Origin: Sophora flavescens
Lineage: Eukaryota; Streptophyta; Magnoliopsida; Fabales; Fabaceae
Direction: 5' to 3'
Length of the DNA stretch: 64,000 nt
NCBI GenBank assembly: GCA_030762895.1
Contig: CM061064.1
Location: 131,571,402 to 131,635,401, forward strand
Shown: one piece after another, positions 1 through 12,220 of the stretch
Numbering within the stretch: the stretch's first letter is position 1
How the letters are laid out: each line of letters opens with the position of its first letter
Notes under the pieces: generated by a model
Seen by the model: the letters and a program-made list of their open reading frames with translations, nothing else
What the model was told of the DNA's origin: nothing
The model's database searches: none
Translations under genes and position numbers: made by a program

Positions 1-523
1 TATCGTATAACACTGCTATCATGGACCATGTGCAAGAGTGAATTTATTTTAAAATAAATTCTTTTTTTAAATATATATAAAAAAAATCAAATCTTTTTTT
101 AAAAAAATCGAATCAACCAACCAATCAAACTTTTTTCTACAAGAACTGTGTGTCTTTGAGTTTCCCATCACACCCGGGAATATGTAGGAGCAGAATCAAT
201 CATTCTGTCAAGCCAAAATTTTATTTTCCCTTTTATTGTGATCATTTTCTTTTTATTTTAAATTTCAAAATGGGGTAAAAATAAATATTTTCAAAGGTTA
301 TTAAAATTGATTTGCACAATTAACTTGAGGTACCGTTTTTAAACGGGCGATGTAGGGTGCTAACACCTTCCCTACTCGTAACCGACTCCCGGACTCAAAT
401 CTCTATCATTTTTTTAGACCAGTTTCCTTAAAATAAATGGTTTTCCCAAACAAAATATTGGTGGCAACTCCACTTGTTTTTACCTTCTTTTCGCGGCTCC
501 CGGGGACGGGACGGTCGCGAACA
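1..523 (+). repeat. 3' part of an Ogre/Tat-type 5' LTR
   Basis: This stretch ends in ...gcgaaca immediately before a primer-binding site at 525, so it is read as the 3' end of a long terminal repeat whose start lies left of the window. It is AT-rich, with a GC-rich end (cggggacgggacgg) typical of LTR ends in the Tat lineage. No second copy is in the window because the Ogre element is interrupted further right. The family call rests on the primer site and the downstream ORF order. Confidence 0.7.
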
Positions 524-524
524 T

Positions 525-543
525 TGGCGACTCCACTGGGGAT
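525..543 (+). promoter_or_regulatory. primer-binding site, tRNA-Arg type
   Basis: TGGCGACTCCACTGGGGAT starts two bases after the LTR end. It matches the complement of a plant tRNA-Arg 3' end (CCA included), which is the primer used by Ogre and other Tat elements. It sets the 5' boundary of the internal region. Confidence 0.8.
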
Positions 544-1210
544 TTTTGAGAGTCAGACCTATCATAGTTGTTTGTGAAATTTCTTTTAACAGCTTTAAAA
601 GTATTAACTTTACCCCTTTTGTTTATTTTCGTAAATAGTTTTATTTGTTCTTATAAATGTCTTTGCATATTCTTGCAACCCTCGGATAGAGAACTCTTTT
701 AAATGTTGGCTGTTCTTTTGTAGGTTTGGGGATATTTTTTTTAGGTTTTGTGCAGGTTTGTTTGCTCCCATCACACACATCACCATCACATATTCACACA
801 CCTTTGGGCTCTATACTCGAGTCTTGGAATGCCATAAGATTAGAAGCGGCTTCAGTGATGTTATTGTGATGCTTTGGCATCCCTGGAAGTCATTGTTTCT
901 CCCGCTCGGATTGCTACCGGAACATGGACTGCCATATTGTAACTTATTGGTCCCTGTGGTCAGGTTCTTGGATTCAGTTCCTTATCTTTTTAGATGAGGG
1001 TAATCCGAGGACCATATGTTTAGGGGTCTAGATCTGTCCCGAAAGTCATGCACATAAAATGTCATTATCAGCCTACCAAACTAGGGTCTTGACCTCATAA
1101 GTTCAAACTTTAGGATATGACCTATATAGGACAAAAAGGAGCACATTCCGCCTTTTTCTGCAACATGAATAATCACATTTATATCTCATGCATCATAATG
1201 ATTTCCTGCA

Positions 1211-1385
1211 TCATTCATGCATCTTGTTACACCCTTGTATGCTCGTGCATGTAGTACTTTAGGTCATGCATTGTTAATATGTCATTCATTCATGCATCTT
1301 GGTACACTCATTATTATTCATTGTATGCTCGTGCATGTAGTATTTTAGGTCATGCATTGTCAATATGTCATTCATTCATGCATCT
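1211..1385 (+). repeat. two-copy ~86-bp tandem duplication in the Ogre leader
   Basis: The phrase ttgtatgctcgtgcatgtag occurs at 1235 and 1321, and cattcatgcatcttg at 1287 and about 1373, giving a period near 86 bp. It lies in the untranslated leader (544-1493), in which I see no convincing ORF. The leader is otherwise AT-rich single-copy sequence. Confidence 0.75.
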
Positions 1386-1493
1386 TGTTACACTCTCATG
1401 CATAAGTAAATTTGCTTTCCAAATGTTATTAATAAAATAAATTTTCCCTTGCACAAATAATTTGGTGAGAGATAACACCTTTGATAGCAAGAG

Positions 1494-3498
1494 ATGAAAA
1501 AAGTCAGACACACTAGCAATGCTCCCACCACCAAGAGCTCCAGGGTAATATTAAACTCATTAGAGAATCTGAAAGAGTTGAGCCAATCTTTGCCTCAAGA
1601 ACGTCGAAGAAGCTTCGTCAAGAAGTATGGAGGGATCTTGGACCTAATTTTCATACCGGTTGAGACTGCTGCTTTGAGTGCTCTAAGTCAGTATTGGAAT
1701 CCACATCTCAGATGTTTTGAGTTGCCGAACATGGACATTACACCCACCATTGAAGAATATGCTTGCCTGTTAAGGTTGCCAATGCAGAAAAATCCCGTCG
1801 TGTAATTTCACCTGGGGCAATACTTGACCACTTCAAGCATAGCAGGGTTACGAGGGCATCCTGAAAATGATGTGAACTTGACGAGGCACTCAAACTCACG
1901 AGGGTTGACCCGAACTTTTCTTGAAAATCTTTTGAAGAAATTAATGGATCAAAAAGATTGGGAAACCTTTGAGAGGGTATTGTCACTAACAATATATGGG
2001 TTGGTTCTATTTCCATCAGCGCTAGAAATGATAGATCAAGCGGCAATGGAATAATTCTTTCAAGAGAAAGAAAAAGAGAAACCCAAGTCTTAGGTAGTAT
2101 TATTGAAACGCTTTGGACTCTAGAATTTTGCCTGCGGCATCCAAAGGGGAAGCTCCGATGTTGTGCACAGTTGATCTATGTATGGGTCATGACTCACTGT
2201 ATACAAAAGGTCATATCAACCACCATTCATATCCACTAAGAGGCTTCCATAACATCCCTATAAGACAGCTAAATGAAAAGGAATGGAAGAGCGAGTTTGA
2301 CAAAGTGGAAATGGACTCTTTTAGGTGGGTATGCCCATGGTACAAAGGTCGGTAGGGGCAAGATATCATTTATAGTTGTGGTGACTATCCTAATGTTCCT
2401 TTGATGGGCCCAAGAGGGTGCATATCCTACAGACCCGCCATAGTCTTACGACAACTTTGTTGGACGCAAACCGTGCCGCGAGAAGAACAACTCGGCGGAT
2501 GCTGTTTCAGATACGAGGATGGGGAGAACACCAAGTTGTTGGTAAAAGAAGTTAGAAATGCATGGAAAAATGTGAGGATGGCAGGGAGAGTACAATTGGG
2601 CCGACCAATCCTAATCATTGTCTCAGAATATGAAGCATGGAGAAAATCAAGGAAAGGTCCCATCAACATTCCTGCAGAAAGCACGAAAAATGAAGATTAC
2701 TCCCCTTTGGTAACTCAAATGGCAGGACAACTAAAAGTTCTAGAAGCACAAATTAAGGAAACAGAACAACAAAAGCAAGATGCCGAGTTGAAAATAGTCA
2801 TTGGTCAGAAGCGTTGTGAGAAGTTAACAAAGGAAAATGAAAACTTAAAAGATTTGTGTGTAGATATCTCCACAATCTCAAGAGTCCAGAAGAATACAGA
2901 CAAGGTCTCACCGAGCATCATGGCTAAGATCCAGAATCTTCAAAGTAAAATATTGTCCTTAACAGTGGAGAGGCATCAACTAAGAAAAGAAAAGCTTCAG
3001 TTAGAAGAAGAAGTTATTCAGCAAGGAGGTATGAGAATGTCATTGGAGGCGGAGGTTAATCAACAAAAGGGAGTCAATAGCAACTTACAGAAGCAAATTT
3101 GTGCACAAAGTAGGATAACAGATGAATTGGTATAAAAGGTCAAAGAGCTGAAAATCCTACTAGTTGAAATCAAGAAGCGGTGTGATTTAGGGTGGACCTC
3201 AGCAAAACATTATCATGATCAAGTGGATCAAGCAATGAATGCCGTAAAGTGGTGGAGAGAAGAGGCATGAGAGCGAGGGATAGATATTGACATATTGAAA
3301 AAGAGATATGTGAGCATGAATTTGGATCTAAGCCATTGCATTCCGAATTTTGTCCGATGCTTTGAGAAGGCAGAGAAACAAATCCGTGCGGACCCTATGC
3401 TTTGTCTCCCGTCTGAGCTGGACGATTTTATGCAAATGTGTGGAGGGTTTGCTCGAGGGCTAAAAAGAAAGAGACCTAAGCTGTTGACTTTAGGATGA
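1494..3498 (+). pseudogene. Ogre ORF1 (extra 5' ORF upstream of gag), broken
   Basis: Several consecutive + strand pieces (1494-1805, 1824-2054, 2113-2355, 2401-3135, 3295-3498) read as one damaged protein of about 650 residues. The N-terminal part has the pattern of the plant-mobile-domain-like/DUF7745 proteins of legume Ogre elements (SFVKKYGGILDLIF, QYWNPHLRCFEL, ITPTIEEYACLL). The middle has a conserved FRWVCPWY block. Residues coded by about 2700-3240 form a long Gln/Glu/Lys-rich coiled coil. The end holds a WWREEA segment and a basic tail. Ogre ORF1 sits between the leader and gag; its role is unknown. Stops at 1803, 2353, 3133 and 3268 and frame changes show it is not functional. Confidence 0.75.
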
Positions 3499-3957
3499 AA
3501 ATGTTGTAACAATGTTGAAAATTGTGATTTGACAATGATGTAATCCCAATCTATGTATTGCCTATATGATTCATTCGCACTCCAACTCTTACACTTGACT
3601 TGCAACAACACATATCGTGGAGCATGGTCTCCCTTTAGTATGTTGTCAACTACGTCTTTGCCTTATAGGATTCTTCCTTCTGTGCAAAGGGTAGGTCGGG
3701 ATGTCTCAATTCAGAATTCACATTGCTAGTGTGTTTGAGACAATGCTTTCTGTGTGGGATTGAGGGACCATCTCTTGTCAGTCACAAGGTGTTAACTCAA
3801 GAAAAAAAATAGAGTAAAAACTCCAAAGGTGGTTTTCAATAAAGCTTTTGCATTTTTTGTCATGTTCTTACTTTATTGTTTTGATTAAACAAAGTGTGGC
3901 TCTTCGAACAATTGCTCCAAGACACCCTTATCGCACTTTCGATCACAAACAAGAGCC
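3499..3957 (+). other. Ogre ORF1-gag spacer
   Basis: No ORF of note. It includes an AT-rich segment and the untranslated lead into gag. In intact Ogre elements ORF1 and gag-pol are separate frames, and this interval matches that spacer. Confidence 0.55.
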
Positions 3958-5893
3958 ATGGCGGATGAACTAGAAGAAGTCCAACAGTTCGGGGATAAAG
4001 TCAGTCAAATCAAGGATTAGATGACTAAGATGATGGAGATCCTACAAGCAATGCGAAGGAAAAGAAGACAAGTGGAGAACCCTTGACCTCAAACGAAGGA
4101 CATCCAGCCACACCTTCTATCCCTTTGGTTTTGCTTCGATTCTTATTCAAGGCTTCAATCAACCAGGGCCATAATGCCTCTCACTTGTTTATCCAAGCAG
4201 CCAAACTCATCTATCATTTGACCTAAACAATCCCCCATATGGCTCGCCTCATGGATTACCAACGGACAGCCCCTGTCCCACAAGATGGCATTTAAAACTC
4301 CGAACATACCACCCATACACAAACCCCCACCAATGCTGTCGAAATGCCACAAACAAAAACTGTCAATCCTACAGATGGTAACACCTCGACAGTGACACCT
4401 TATGCCAATCCAAAACCCCTGCAATACACCCTTCATTATGGACCCCATGGGTCTCAAAAGATGCAAAACTTCGGATCCTCCTACACGCCATACTATTTCC
4501 CCCAGAATATGTACGTTGAAACTCTAGTGAATAAGTCGGGAGGGAATTGCCAATATAAAGAAAAGTTGGAAGTACTAGAGGAAAGACTGGGGGCCATTGA
4601 AGGGGTAAATAGTTATGGTCATCGAGATGCCTTGGAACTTTGTCTGGTGCCAAATGTTGTAATCCCGCCGAAATTTAAGGTGCCTGATTTTGACAAGTAC
4701 AAGGGTACCACTTGTCCCAAAAACCATTTGACCATGTTTGTTAGAAAGATGGCATCATATACCCAAGATGATAAGCTCTTGATTCACTTCTTCCAAGACA
4801 GTTTAACTGGGGCAGCTTCAAATTGGTACACGTATCTCGAGCGGGCACACATCCGATCCTTCAAAGATCTAGCAGATGCATTCCTGAAGCAATACAAGTA
4901 CAATATTGACATGGCTCCCGATAGGATGCAACTCCGAAATATGTCAAAAAAGGACACAGACTTTCAAAGAGTATGCACAACGATGGAGGGAACTGGCTGC
5001 TCAGGTGGAGCTCCCATTAGCTGAGAAAGAAATTGTAGCAATGTTCATTGATACAGTCCAGTTGCCCTTCTATGATCTAATGATTGGGAGTGTGTCGTCG
5101 AACTTTTCTGACATGGTCATCATCAGTGAGAGAATTGAAAGTGGAATGAGGAATGACAAGATCACATGCAGTAACCTTTGAACAAAAGAAACCAAACCAA
5201 TCTAGACCAAATCAAATACCTGCCTTCCAAGACCAATACACCCCATATTACCAATCACCTCCGTATCACCAAGCCAACCAGCCATACATCGCTACCACCT
5301 CACAATTTCCAAATCCCCAACCACAGCATTCGATGACACCCTATCGACCATCACACCCTTCTCAGCCTCAAACACACCCAACCATGCCACCTCAAATTAT
5401 CCAACCCCCAAACCCAAACCCAAACCCAAACACAAGCCAAACAAGACCACCGTAAAACTCGGAAAGAAAGCCAGTGCGTTTCGACCCGATACCCAGGACC
5501 TACACTGAACTATTCCGCCAACTTGTGAGCAATTCCGTGCTAACTCCTATCCCGCCAAGACCAACGAACCCTCCTTATCCGAAGTGGTATGACCCAAACG
5601 CTCAATATGAGTATCAAGATGGGGCCACAGGTCATTCCACCGAAAATTGCAAGGCTTTGAAGTTTAAGGTGCAAGATTTGATTAATGCCAAATGGTTGAG
5701 CTTTCAGAAAGATGCTCCAGATGTGGCACAAGGTCCTTTGCCAAATCATGAGGGTTCTAGAGTCAATGCTATTGAAAGCTTCTTGGAACATACTCTCAAG
5801 AGTCAAGTGGTCGATGTTAGAACTTCTACGACGAGGATATGGGGCATTCAATTGAAGACTGTGCGAAATTTGGCAGTTTGTGAAGCAGATTAA
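3958..5893 (+). pseudogene. gag: Ogre/Tat gag, broken
   Basis: Nucleocapsid/matrix polyprotein that packages element RNA. The likely start is the ATG at 3958 (MADELEEVQQFGDKV), followed by an early in-frame stop (4018-4020). The core gag domain lies at about 4644-5150: PPKFKVPDFDKYKGTTCPKNHL, then GAASNWYTYL, then KDLADAFLKQYKYN. After a frameshift near 4950 it continues as TFKEYAQRWRELAAQV. A Pro/Gln/Asn-rich linker follows (5200-5455, including an Asn-Pro run coded by a CCCAAA-type microsatellite), then a tail with TGHSTENCKALKFKVQDLI, a degenerate metal-binding segment. At least two frameshifts and several stops are present. The 5' end of the intact Ogre gag is not certain. Confidence 0.8.
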
Positions 5894-6050
5894 TAGACAT
5901 GAAGATTATCCTAATTGGTTGTGAATTGAATGATTGTGGTATTAACATGGTTACCGAGTCTACAATTTCTCCAACTCCAGTCAAGATAACTCCTTTTCTT
6001 GTTGTGGTTAATCCTCAACCCGGTTCTCGAGCAAGTCACTCCGAAACCAA

Positions 6051-7084
6051 GTGGTGATATACTATCTGAGAAGGAACCTTTGCGGTTTCGAATGGGCCAA
6101 CACCAATTGTCATCCGAGTCCCAGATCATTCCCTTACAAGGACACCAAAGCGGTACCATGGAAATATGATATGCAGGTTCAACAGGATCCTTCCAATGGG
6201 ACCACCGTGGTTACCAGCATTTCTGGAATTGGTGGAATGACTAGGAGTGGCCGCATTTATACTCCGGAGGTACTTCAAAGAGAGGAAACAAAAAAGGAAG
6301 AAAAAGATCGCAAGGGGAAATGGAAGATGGAAGGAACTCCAGCTGAAAATGAAGCAAGAGGGGATGAGAATAAAAAGGAGGCATCTGATGAAAAGGTCGG
6401 TGAATTCTTGAAGTTCATCAAGCAAAGTGAATACAGAGTTGTGGATCAGTTGAATCGAACTCCGGCTCGGATATCTCTTTTGTCTCTGTTGATGAACTCG
6501 GAGCCACATAGGAGAATACTGATGAAGGTGTTGAATGAAGCTCATGTCTCTCATGACATCACAGTTGATAAGCTCGATAACATTGTAGGTAACATAGTCG
6601 CTGATAATTATGGCACTTTCACTGATGATGAAATACCAGCTGAAGCTATAGGGCACAACAAGGCGTTGCACATCTCTGTGAAGTGTCAAGATCATGTCAT
6701 GGCTAGGGTTCTCATTGATAATGGATCTTCTTTGAATGTAATGCCAAAGTCAACACTGACGAAGTTGCCTTTCGATGGAACTCATATGAAGCTAAGCACA
6801 ATGATTGTAAGAGCATTTGATGGCACCCGAAGGGAAGTCATGGGAGAAATTGAATTGCCAATTCAGATTGGCCCTTGCACCTTTGAAGTACTCTTCCAAG
6901 TAATGGACATCACACCAACTTACAGTTGCCTCCTAGTACGACCATGGATCCATTCGTCTGGAGCTGTACCTTCCACATTGCACTAGAAAGTGAAGTTCAT
7001 TATTGATAGTAAGTTGATAATTGTTTCGGGAGAGGAGGATATGTTAGTGAGTAAGCCATCAACAACCCTTTACATTGAAGCTGC
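6051..7084 (+). pseudogene. pro: Ogre aspartic protease region, 5' portion, cut by insertion
   Basis: The frame at 6051-6986 has a Glu/Lys-rich linker and then a retropepsin domain. The catalytic motif reads VLIDNGSSLNVMP (about residues 223-235), with D-N-G in place of the usual D-T/S-G, the form normal for Ogre. Further blocks are GEIELPIQIGPCTFEVLFQVM and the flap-like YSCLLVRPWIH. A stop at 6984-6986 breaks it, but sequence still readable as protease tail (..LYIEAA) continues to 7084. There the element inserted at 7085-12220 interrupts it; the frame resumes at 12221. Confidence 0.8.
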
Positions 7085-8327
7085 TGAACGCGCTGTCGCC
7101 ACGCGCCAAAAAGAACGAGCGATTATTAAAATAATGTAGTATAGAGCGACAACTCGGATATCGTCTCTCAAGGACTCTTTAGTTGTTGTTATTATTAACA
7201 GAAAATCAAAAGTTAGTTTTTGGGGGGGTTTTGAGATTGAAATAAAATAAATAAAACAAAACAATGAAAACAAAGCAGTTAAAAGATTAACAAATAAGCT
7301 AAAGAACGATTAACCTACTGTTCTCGGTTTCCCCACTATCATCGGTTCATGCATATTCTACTAAGCAGATACTAATCCCCTCCCGGTTGTAGCAACAATT
7401 AACAAACGAAAACCGCTACTACAGATGTATGTTCCTATTCCCGAAATAACAAACGGGGTTAAACTCTCATGAACAAACGAACATGAATGAACACACGCGA
7501 AATAACAAACGCGATTATATATAGGAACATAACATCACCGAAATGAAACAATACCACACTATACATTCCTGAAATAACAAACAGAAACATACAGCATTGC
7601 ATTGAAAAGAGAAAAGCAAATGAAAGAGGAATCACAGAACCTCAAGTGTGGTAATGGAAACCAATTACAGTAGATTAATCCTAGGAGACTAGCTCTCCAT
7701 TACAGAAGCAAAACAAAAGAAGAGAAAATAAAACTAAAACTAATTAACTACTAACTGAGACTAGCCAAAACTGACTAGCCACGACTAGCCACGGCTCTTC
7801 ATTCTGCCATAGAGCAGTTTATATACAAATTCTGGAATCCAAGGCCTCGCGAGGCGAAGCACTGCTCGCGAGGCGAATTATGCGAAAGGTCTGCAACTCT
7901 TGGTCTTCTCGCGGGGCGAGCATAAATTCGCGAGGCTAACTCTTCAAATTCCCAACTGTAACGCCCGTGACCTTCAACATGCCCAAACCGTGATGGCTTC
8001 TGACTTTCAAGTACTCGCGAGGCGAGTACTTCGTCGCGGGGCGAGACAGAAAGATTTGCAAAGTCTGGAACAGTCACCTTCAGTTGGGGCGAAACAGGAC
8101 TTATCATGGCGAAAACTCCAGATTTATTCCTTTTATTAACCTGAAAATAAGAAAATATAATAAGTATTTTATTTAACTCTAAATCAACTAAATTAACTTA
8201 AAAACAATTTACAGACTCAAAATACTACTTAAGGACAATAAAGTCTAATTTGGGTGGAAATGATATAAAATTAGCAAAAAGCCAAGGTCTTTACTAGTTA
8301 TAAAACCAGTCAAACAGAGGCTCATCA
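7085..8327 (-). repeat. 3' LTR (left) of the 7085-12220 element
   Basis: Close copy of 10991-12220. A TATATAA promoter box on the minus strand falls at about 7819-7825. Upstream of it on that strand (7838-8115) lie several GC-rich dyads built on CTCGCGAGGCGAG, arranged in pairs. Confidence 0.85.
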
Positions 8328-8346
8328 AAATACCCCAAACTTAAAC
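8328..8346 (-). promoter_or_regulatory. polypurine tract, minus strand
   Basis: The complement reads GTTTAAGTTTGGGGTATTT directly before the LTR start TGATGAG. It is the plus-strand primer site of the element. Confidence 0.65.
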
Positions 8347-10965
8347 TTTGCTTGTCCTCAAGCAAACTAAAACTTAAACAAGACTCAGACTTGGCAACAC
8401 ATGGCAAGCTTAAGGATTCAATTAACTTTCACACAAATTTCAAGCAATTTATCAAAACAATTTTTTCTTTCAATGTTCCCCCTTTCAAACAAAGTAATCC
8501 CCACAATCATTTATTCTAAACAATTGAGAATTTCATCATTCAAACACTCATTAATCTAAGCAGGGGATCCAAGTCACACACAAGAGGGAGATCACCAAAT
8601 TCAAACAACTGCCTTCCTCACAAGGGGAATTTATGTTCACTCAATCGCTCAATTTGTGTCAGGCTAACATTTCACTCAATTTTCACTTTTAAGAGCACTT
8701 CCCATAAATTTGATTTTCATCTCAAAATGGTTCCCACAGAAAACATGCAAGCAACATCAGAAGGTCTTTTATGGGTTGTAATGGGGCCTGGCTAAGGGTA
8801 AGATAAACCAAGGTACGAGGCTCAAGACCCTAGGAACTAAGAGAGCATGAACATTATTTACACTTTTGAAAGTCCACTCAAGTTCCTGTTCTCATTTTTC
8901 ATTTCGCGTTGGGTGACAACAACCTTTTTATTTCTTTTTGGCATTTTTGCACTTTTATTTTTTTTCTGTTTTTCTTTTCTTTCTTTTTTTTACACAATTT
9001 TTTTTTCTTTTTCATTTTTACACTTTTTTTTTTCTTTTTCCCAATCCCACACAACACATTGCACCTTGCAGCCACCCCAAACTTAGTTTCTTGCACCCAT
9101 TCTAAGATTACATGCTCTCCTAATCCTAAGATCGGGTTAACATGGTTTTCCAGTTTTTGGGCTTACAACATTAGGTTATCAAGAATTAATAGGCTAATAG
9201 GCTCAATGGGGCTAACTAAGGAACATGCATTAGGGATGGTTATTTTAGGCCAAGTAGCTATTTACAAAGAAAATGCCTAAATCATCTCAAGCAAACATAT
9301 AATCATGCAAACCAAAAAGAGATTCAAGCAAATTCGGGAAAGTGCAATCTAAAAAAATGATTTCTCACAGTCAAAAACATGTTGGAGGCTCAAAACCTCA
9401 CCTGGACATTCATGCAAATTGCTTGACAGAGAATCTATCCCTAGTGTGTGCTTCCTATCACCCCAAACTTATCATAAATCATGCCATCATAATAAAATCT
9501 CAAAGTTCAGTTTTCAATCATATGGGATCATTTTTCAAATCCTAGGGGAAAAAGTCAACACTATCATGCAATCCATCTATGCAAAAATTAATAAAATCCA
9601 ATAAACTTGCCATAATCAAGACACAAACACAACTCCTAGAGCTTCTCAAATTATTCGGGAGCTTTATTAAAAACAAAACAGAATTAAAGTAAGGAAAAGA
9701 AAATTAAAAAGAAGAAAGGGTTAAGAAAACTCATTGAAGGCGGTTCCACCAGATCCCATTGCTTGTAGCATAAGTCCCACGTGGTAGCCAAAGGGTGGAA
9801 GTTCATTCCATGCTTCCCGACTTGCTGACCTTGATGTGGAAGTGGGTGCTTGACAATTATGACGACTTCCGAGAGTGCGGCGGACTTCTCCTCCCCCCGG
9901 GTCACAACTGACCTCTTTATCTACAAAGTCTCCCCAATAAGTGGGGCTCAACCTCTTGGACCGGCCATGGTGCAAAATCCAAGGGTTTAAACTCCATCAC
10001 CTTTGGTTCCTCGGGGGAGGTGGCAAACAATTATTGGGGTTCCGGGTCGCTTCAACTTCTACACTTTCTTCATTCACTGCATCGAACAAATTCATCACTG
10101 CTATACATGCAGAAATTTCAGCACACACCACACAAAGGTTAGTGTTAGTAGAGTCAGTACATATATCACAATAAAATGAATCGGAAAAATCTACAATGTC
10201 CTGGAAATTCAAGCAATTAATTCATCCACCCCATTACTCTCAACACATGCATTTGATTCAATTGAATCATCTACTCCCAAAGGTTCTTCTTTATCCTCAA
10301 GCACGGTGGAGCAAATGTTCTCCTGATCCTCCTGATGCTCATTTTCTGTGTTTCCTGAACAGTATAAAGCTGCATAACAGAATATACACAAAGCGACACT
10401 GCCATCACAATAACAATCATTAGAATCAGGGGATTCAACACATAATTCATCATCAACAGAAATATTATCAGAATTATCATCGAAATATTTTCAAGAATAA
10501 CTTGTGCCTCTCGTAGGTTCTTCGAGAGGTTGTGGAGTTAGCATTGCAGTAGAGTTGGCGGTAACTTGATCAATTAGAGCCCACAACTTCCGAGATTCAG
10601 CTTGGTCCCTCTCGGTATTCAGCCTCCATCTTCTGTTGGAATTCAAGATTGCTCGCCTCCATCTCTACGTTGGAATTCGAGAAAGTTTGCTTCCATTTGT
10701 GCATTTATCTCAGTGAGTCATCTCTGTTGCACAGTCCTCTAGGGAGGTTCGGAAGGTGCGAGAGGTGGTCATTTGGCTAGGATAGTATGGTGGTGGCTCA
10801 CTAAAATTAGGATAATACATGCATGGTTGCTCATAATAAACATTAGGCACATAATTTCGCATATAATTATCCATGGGGCAAAATTCACAACCAGACAATG
10901 CAGACAAAACTAATTAGCAAAGATTTTTTTTTTTTAAATATTTTCTGCTAATAACAACAAACCAG
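8347..10965 (-). other. internal region of the non-autonomous element
   Basis: Mostly non-coding. 8885-9045 is a T-rich block (A-rich on the sense strand). Short minus-strand ORFs remain. 9721-9975 contains LSPTYWGDFVDKEVSCDPGG. 9997-10212 contains a Cys pattern CDICTDSTNTNLCVVC. 10209-10391 is acidic with CIFCYAALYC. 10710-10907 is Tyr/Pro-rich (PNVYYEQPCMYYPNF). I cannot assign any of them; they may be worn gag-like or captured coding sequence. None shows RT, protease or integrase motifs. Confidence 0.55.
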
Positions 10966-10985
10966 AGTCCCCGGCAACGGCGCCA
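10966..10985 (-). promoter_or_regulatory. primer-binding site, minus strand
   Basis: The complement reads TGGCGCCGTTGCCGGGGACT, the same site found in the Athila element at 59629. It lies just inside the right LTR and fixes the element's orientation and Athila affinity. Confidence 0.8.
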
Positions 10986-10990
10986 ATTTT

Positions 10991-12220
10991 TGAACGCGCT
11001 GTCACCACGCGCCAAAAAGAACGAGCGATTATTAAAATAATGTAGTATAGAGCGACAACTCGGATATCGTCTCTCAAGGACTCTTTAGTTGTTGTTATTA
11101 TTAACAGAAAATCAAAAGTTAGTTTTTGGGGGGTTTTGAGATTGAAATAAAATAAATAAAACAAAACAATGAAAACAAAGCAGTTAAAAGATTAACAAAT
11201 AAGCTAAAGAACGATTAACCTACTGTTCTCGGTTTCCCCACTATCATCGGTTCATGCATATTCTACTAAGCAGATACTAATCCCCTCCCGGTTGTAGCAA
11301 CAATTAACAAACGAAAACCGCTACTACAGATGTATGTTCCTATTCCCGAAATAACAAACGGGGTTAAGCTCTCATGAACAAACGAACATGAATGAACACA
11401 CGCGAAATAACAAACGCGATTATGTATAGGAACATAACATCACCGAAATGAAACAATACCACACTATACATTCCTGAAATAACAAATAGAAACATACAGC
11501 ATTGCATTGAAAAGAGAAAAGCAAATGAAAGAGGAATCCACGGAACCTCAAGTGTGGTAATGGAAACCAATTACGGTAGATTAATCCTAGGAGACTAGCT
11601 CTCCATTACTGAAAGCAAAACAAAAGAAGAGAAAATAAAACTAAAACTAATTAACTACTAATCGAGACTAGCAAAACCGACTAGCCACGGCTCTTCATTC
11701 TCGCCATAGAGCAGTTTATATACAAATTAGGAATCCAAGGCCTCGCGAGGCGAAGCTTTGCTCGCGAGGCGGACTATGCGAAAGGTCTGCAACTCTTGGT
11801 CTTCTCGTGGGGCGAGCATAAATTGCGAGGCTAACTCTTCAAATTCCCAACCGTAAGCCCGTGACCTTCAACATGCCCAAACCGTGATGGCTTGACTTTC
11901 AAGTACTCGCGAGGCGAGTACTTTGTCGCGGGCGAGGCAGAAAGATTTGCAAAGTGCTGGACAGTCACCTTCAGTTCGCGGGCGAAGCAGGACTTATCAT
12001 GGGCGAAAGCTCCAGATTTATTCCTTTTATTAACTGAAAATAAGAAAATATAATAAGTATTTTATTTAACTCTAAATCAACTAAATTAACTTAAAAACAA
12101 TTTACAGACTCAAAATACTACTTAAGGACAATAAAGTCTAATTTGGGTGGAAATGATATAAAATTAGCAAAAAGCCAAGGTCTTTACTAGTTATAAAACC
12201 AGTCAAACAGAGGCTCATCA
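10991..12220 (-). repeat. 5' LTR (right) of the 7085-12220 element
   Basis: Direct repeat of 7085-8327 with small indels. A minus-strand TATA-like box lies at about 11716-11723 and the CTCGCGAGG dyads at about 11735-12000. It ends at ...GGCTCATCA, followed by the CTGC target duplication. Confidence 0.85.

Larger units (their letters stand above)
7085..12220 (-). mobile_element. non-autonomous Athila-like LTR element (LARD-type), nearly complete
   Basis: Two direct LTRs of about 1.24 kb (7085-8327 and 10991-12220) flank about 2.66 kb of mostly non-coding DNA. On the minus strand each LTR begins TGATGAGCC and ends GCGTTCA. The primer site lies inside the right LTR and the polypurine tract inside the left one, so the element reads right to left. 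No gag, RT or integrase is recognisable inside, so it must rely on proteins supplied in trans. It sits inside the Ogre protease: the flanks read ...GAAGCTGC | CTGCCGAAG..., giving a CTGC (4-5 bp) target duplication. By eye the LTRs differ by only scattered bases and small indels, so the insertion is fairly recent. Confidence 0.88.

Noticed and set aside
525..543. tRNA gene fragments
   Set aside because: The matches to tRNA 3' ends at 525, 10966, 34135, 50757 and 59629 are retrotransposon primer sites next to LTR ends, not tRNA genes.
5400..5440. Telomere-like CCCAAAC repeat
   Set aside because: The unit is CCCAAA, not the plant telomere CCCTAAA, and it lies in the Asn-Pro-rich part of gag.
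8847..9280. Phe-rich plus-strand ORFs in the T-rich block
   Set aside because: Low-complexity translation of a poly-T region; the element reads on the other strand.
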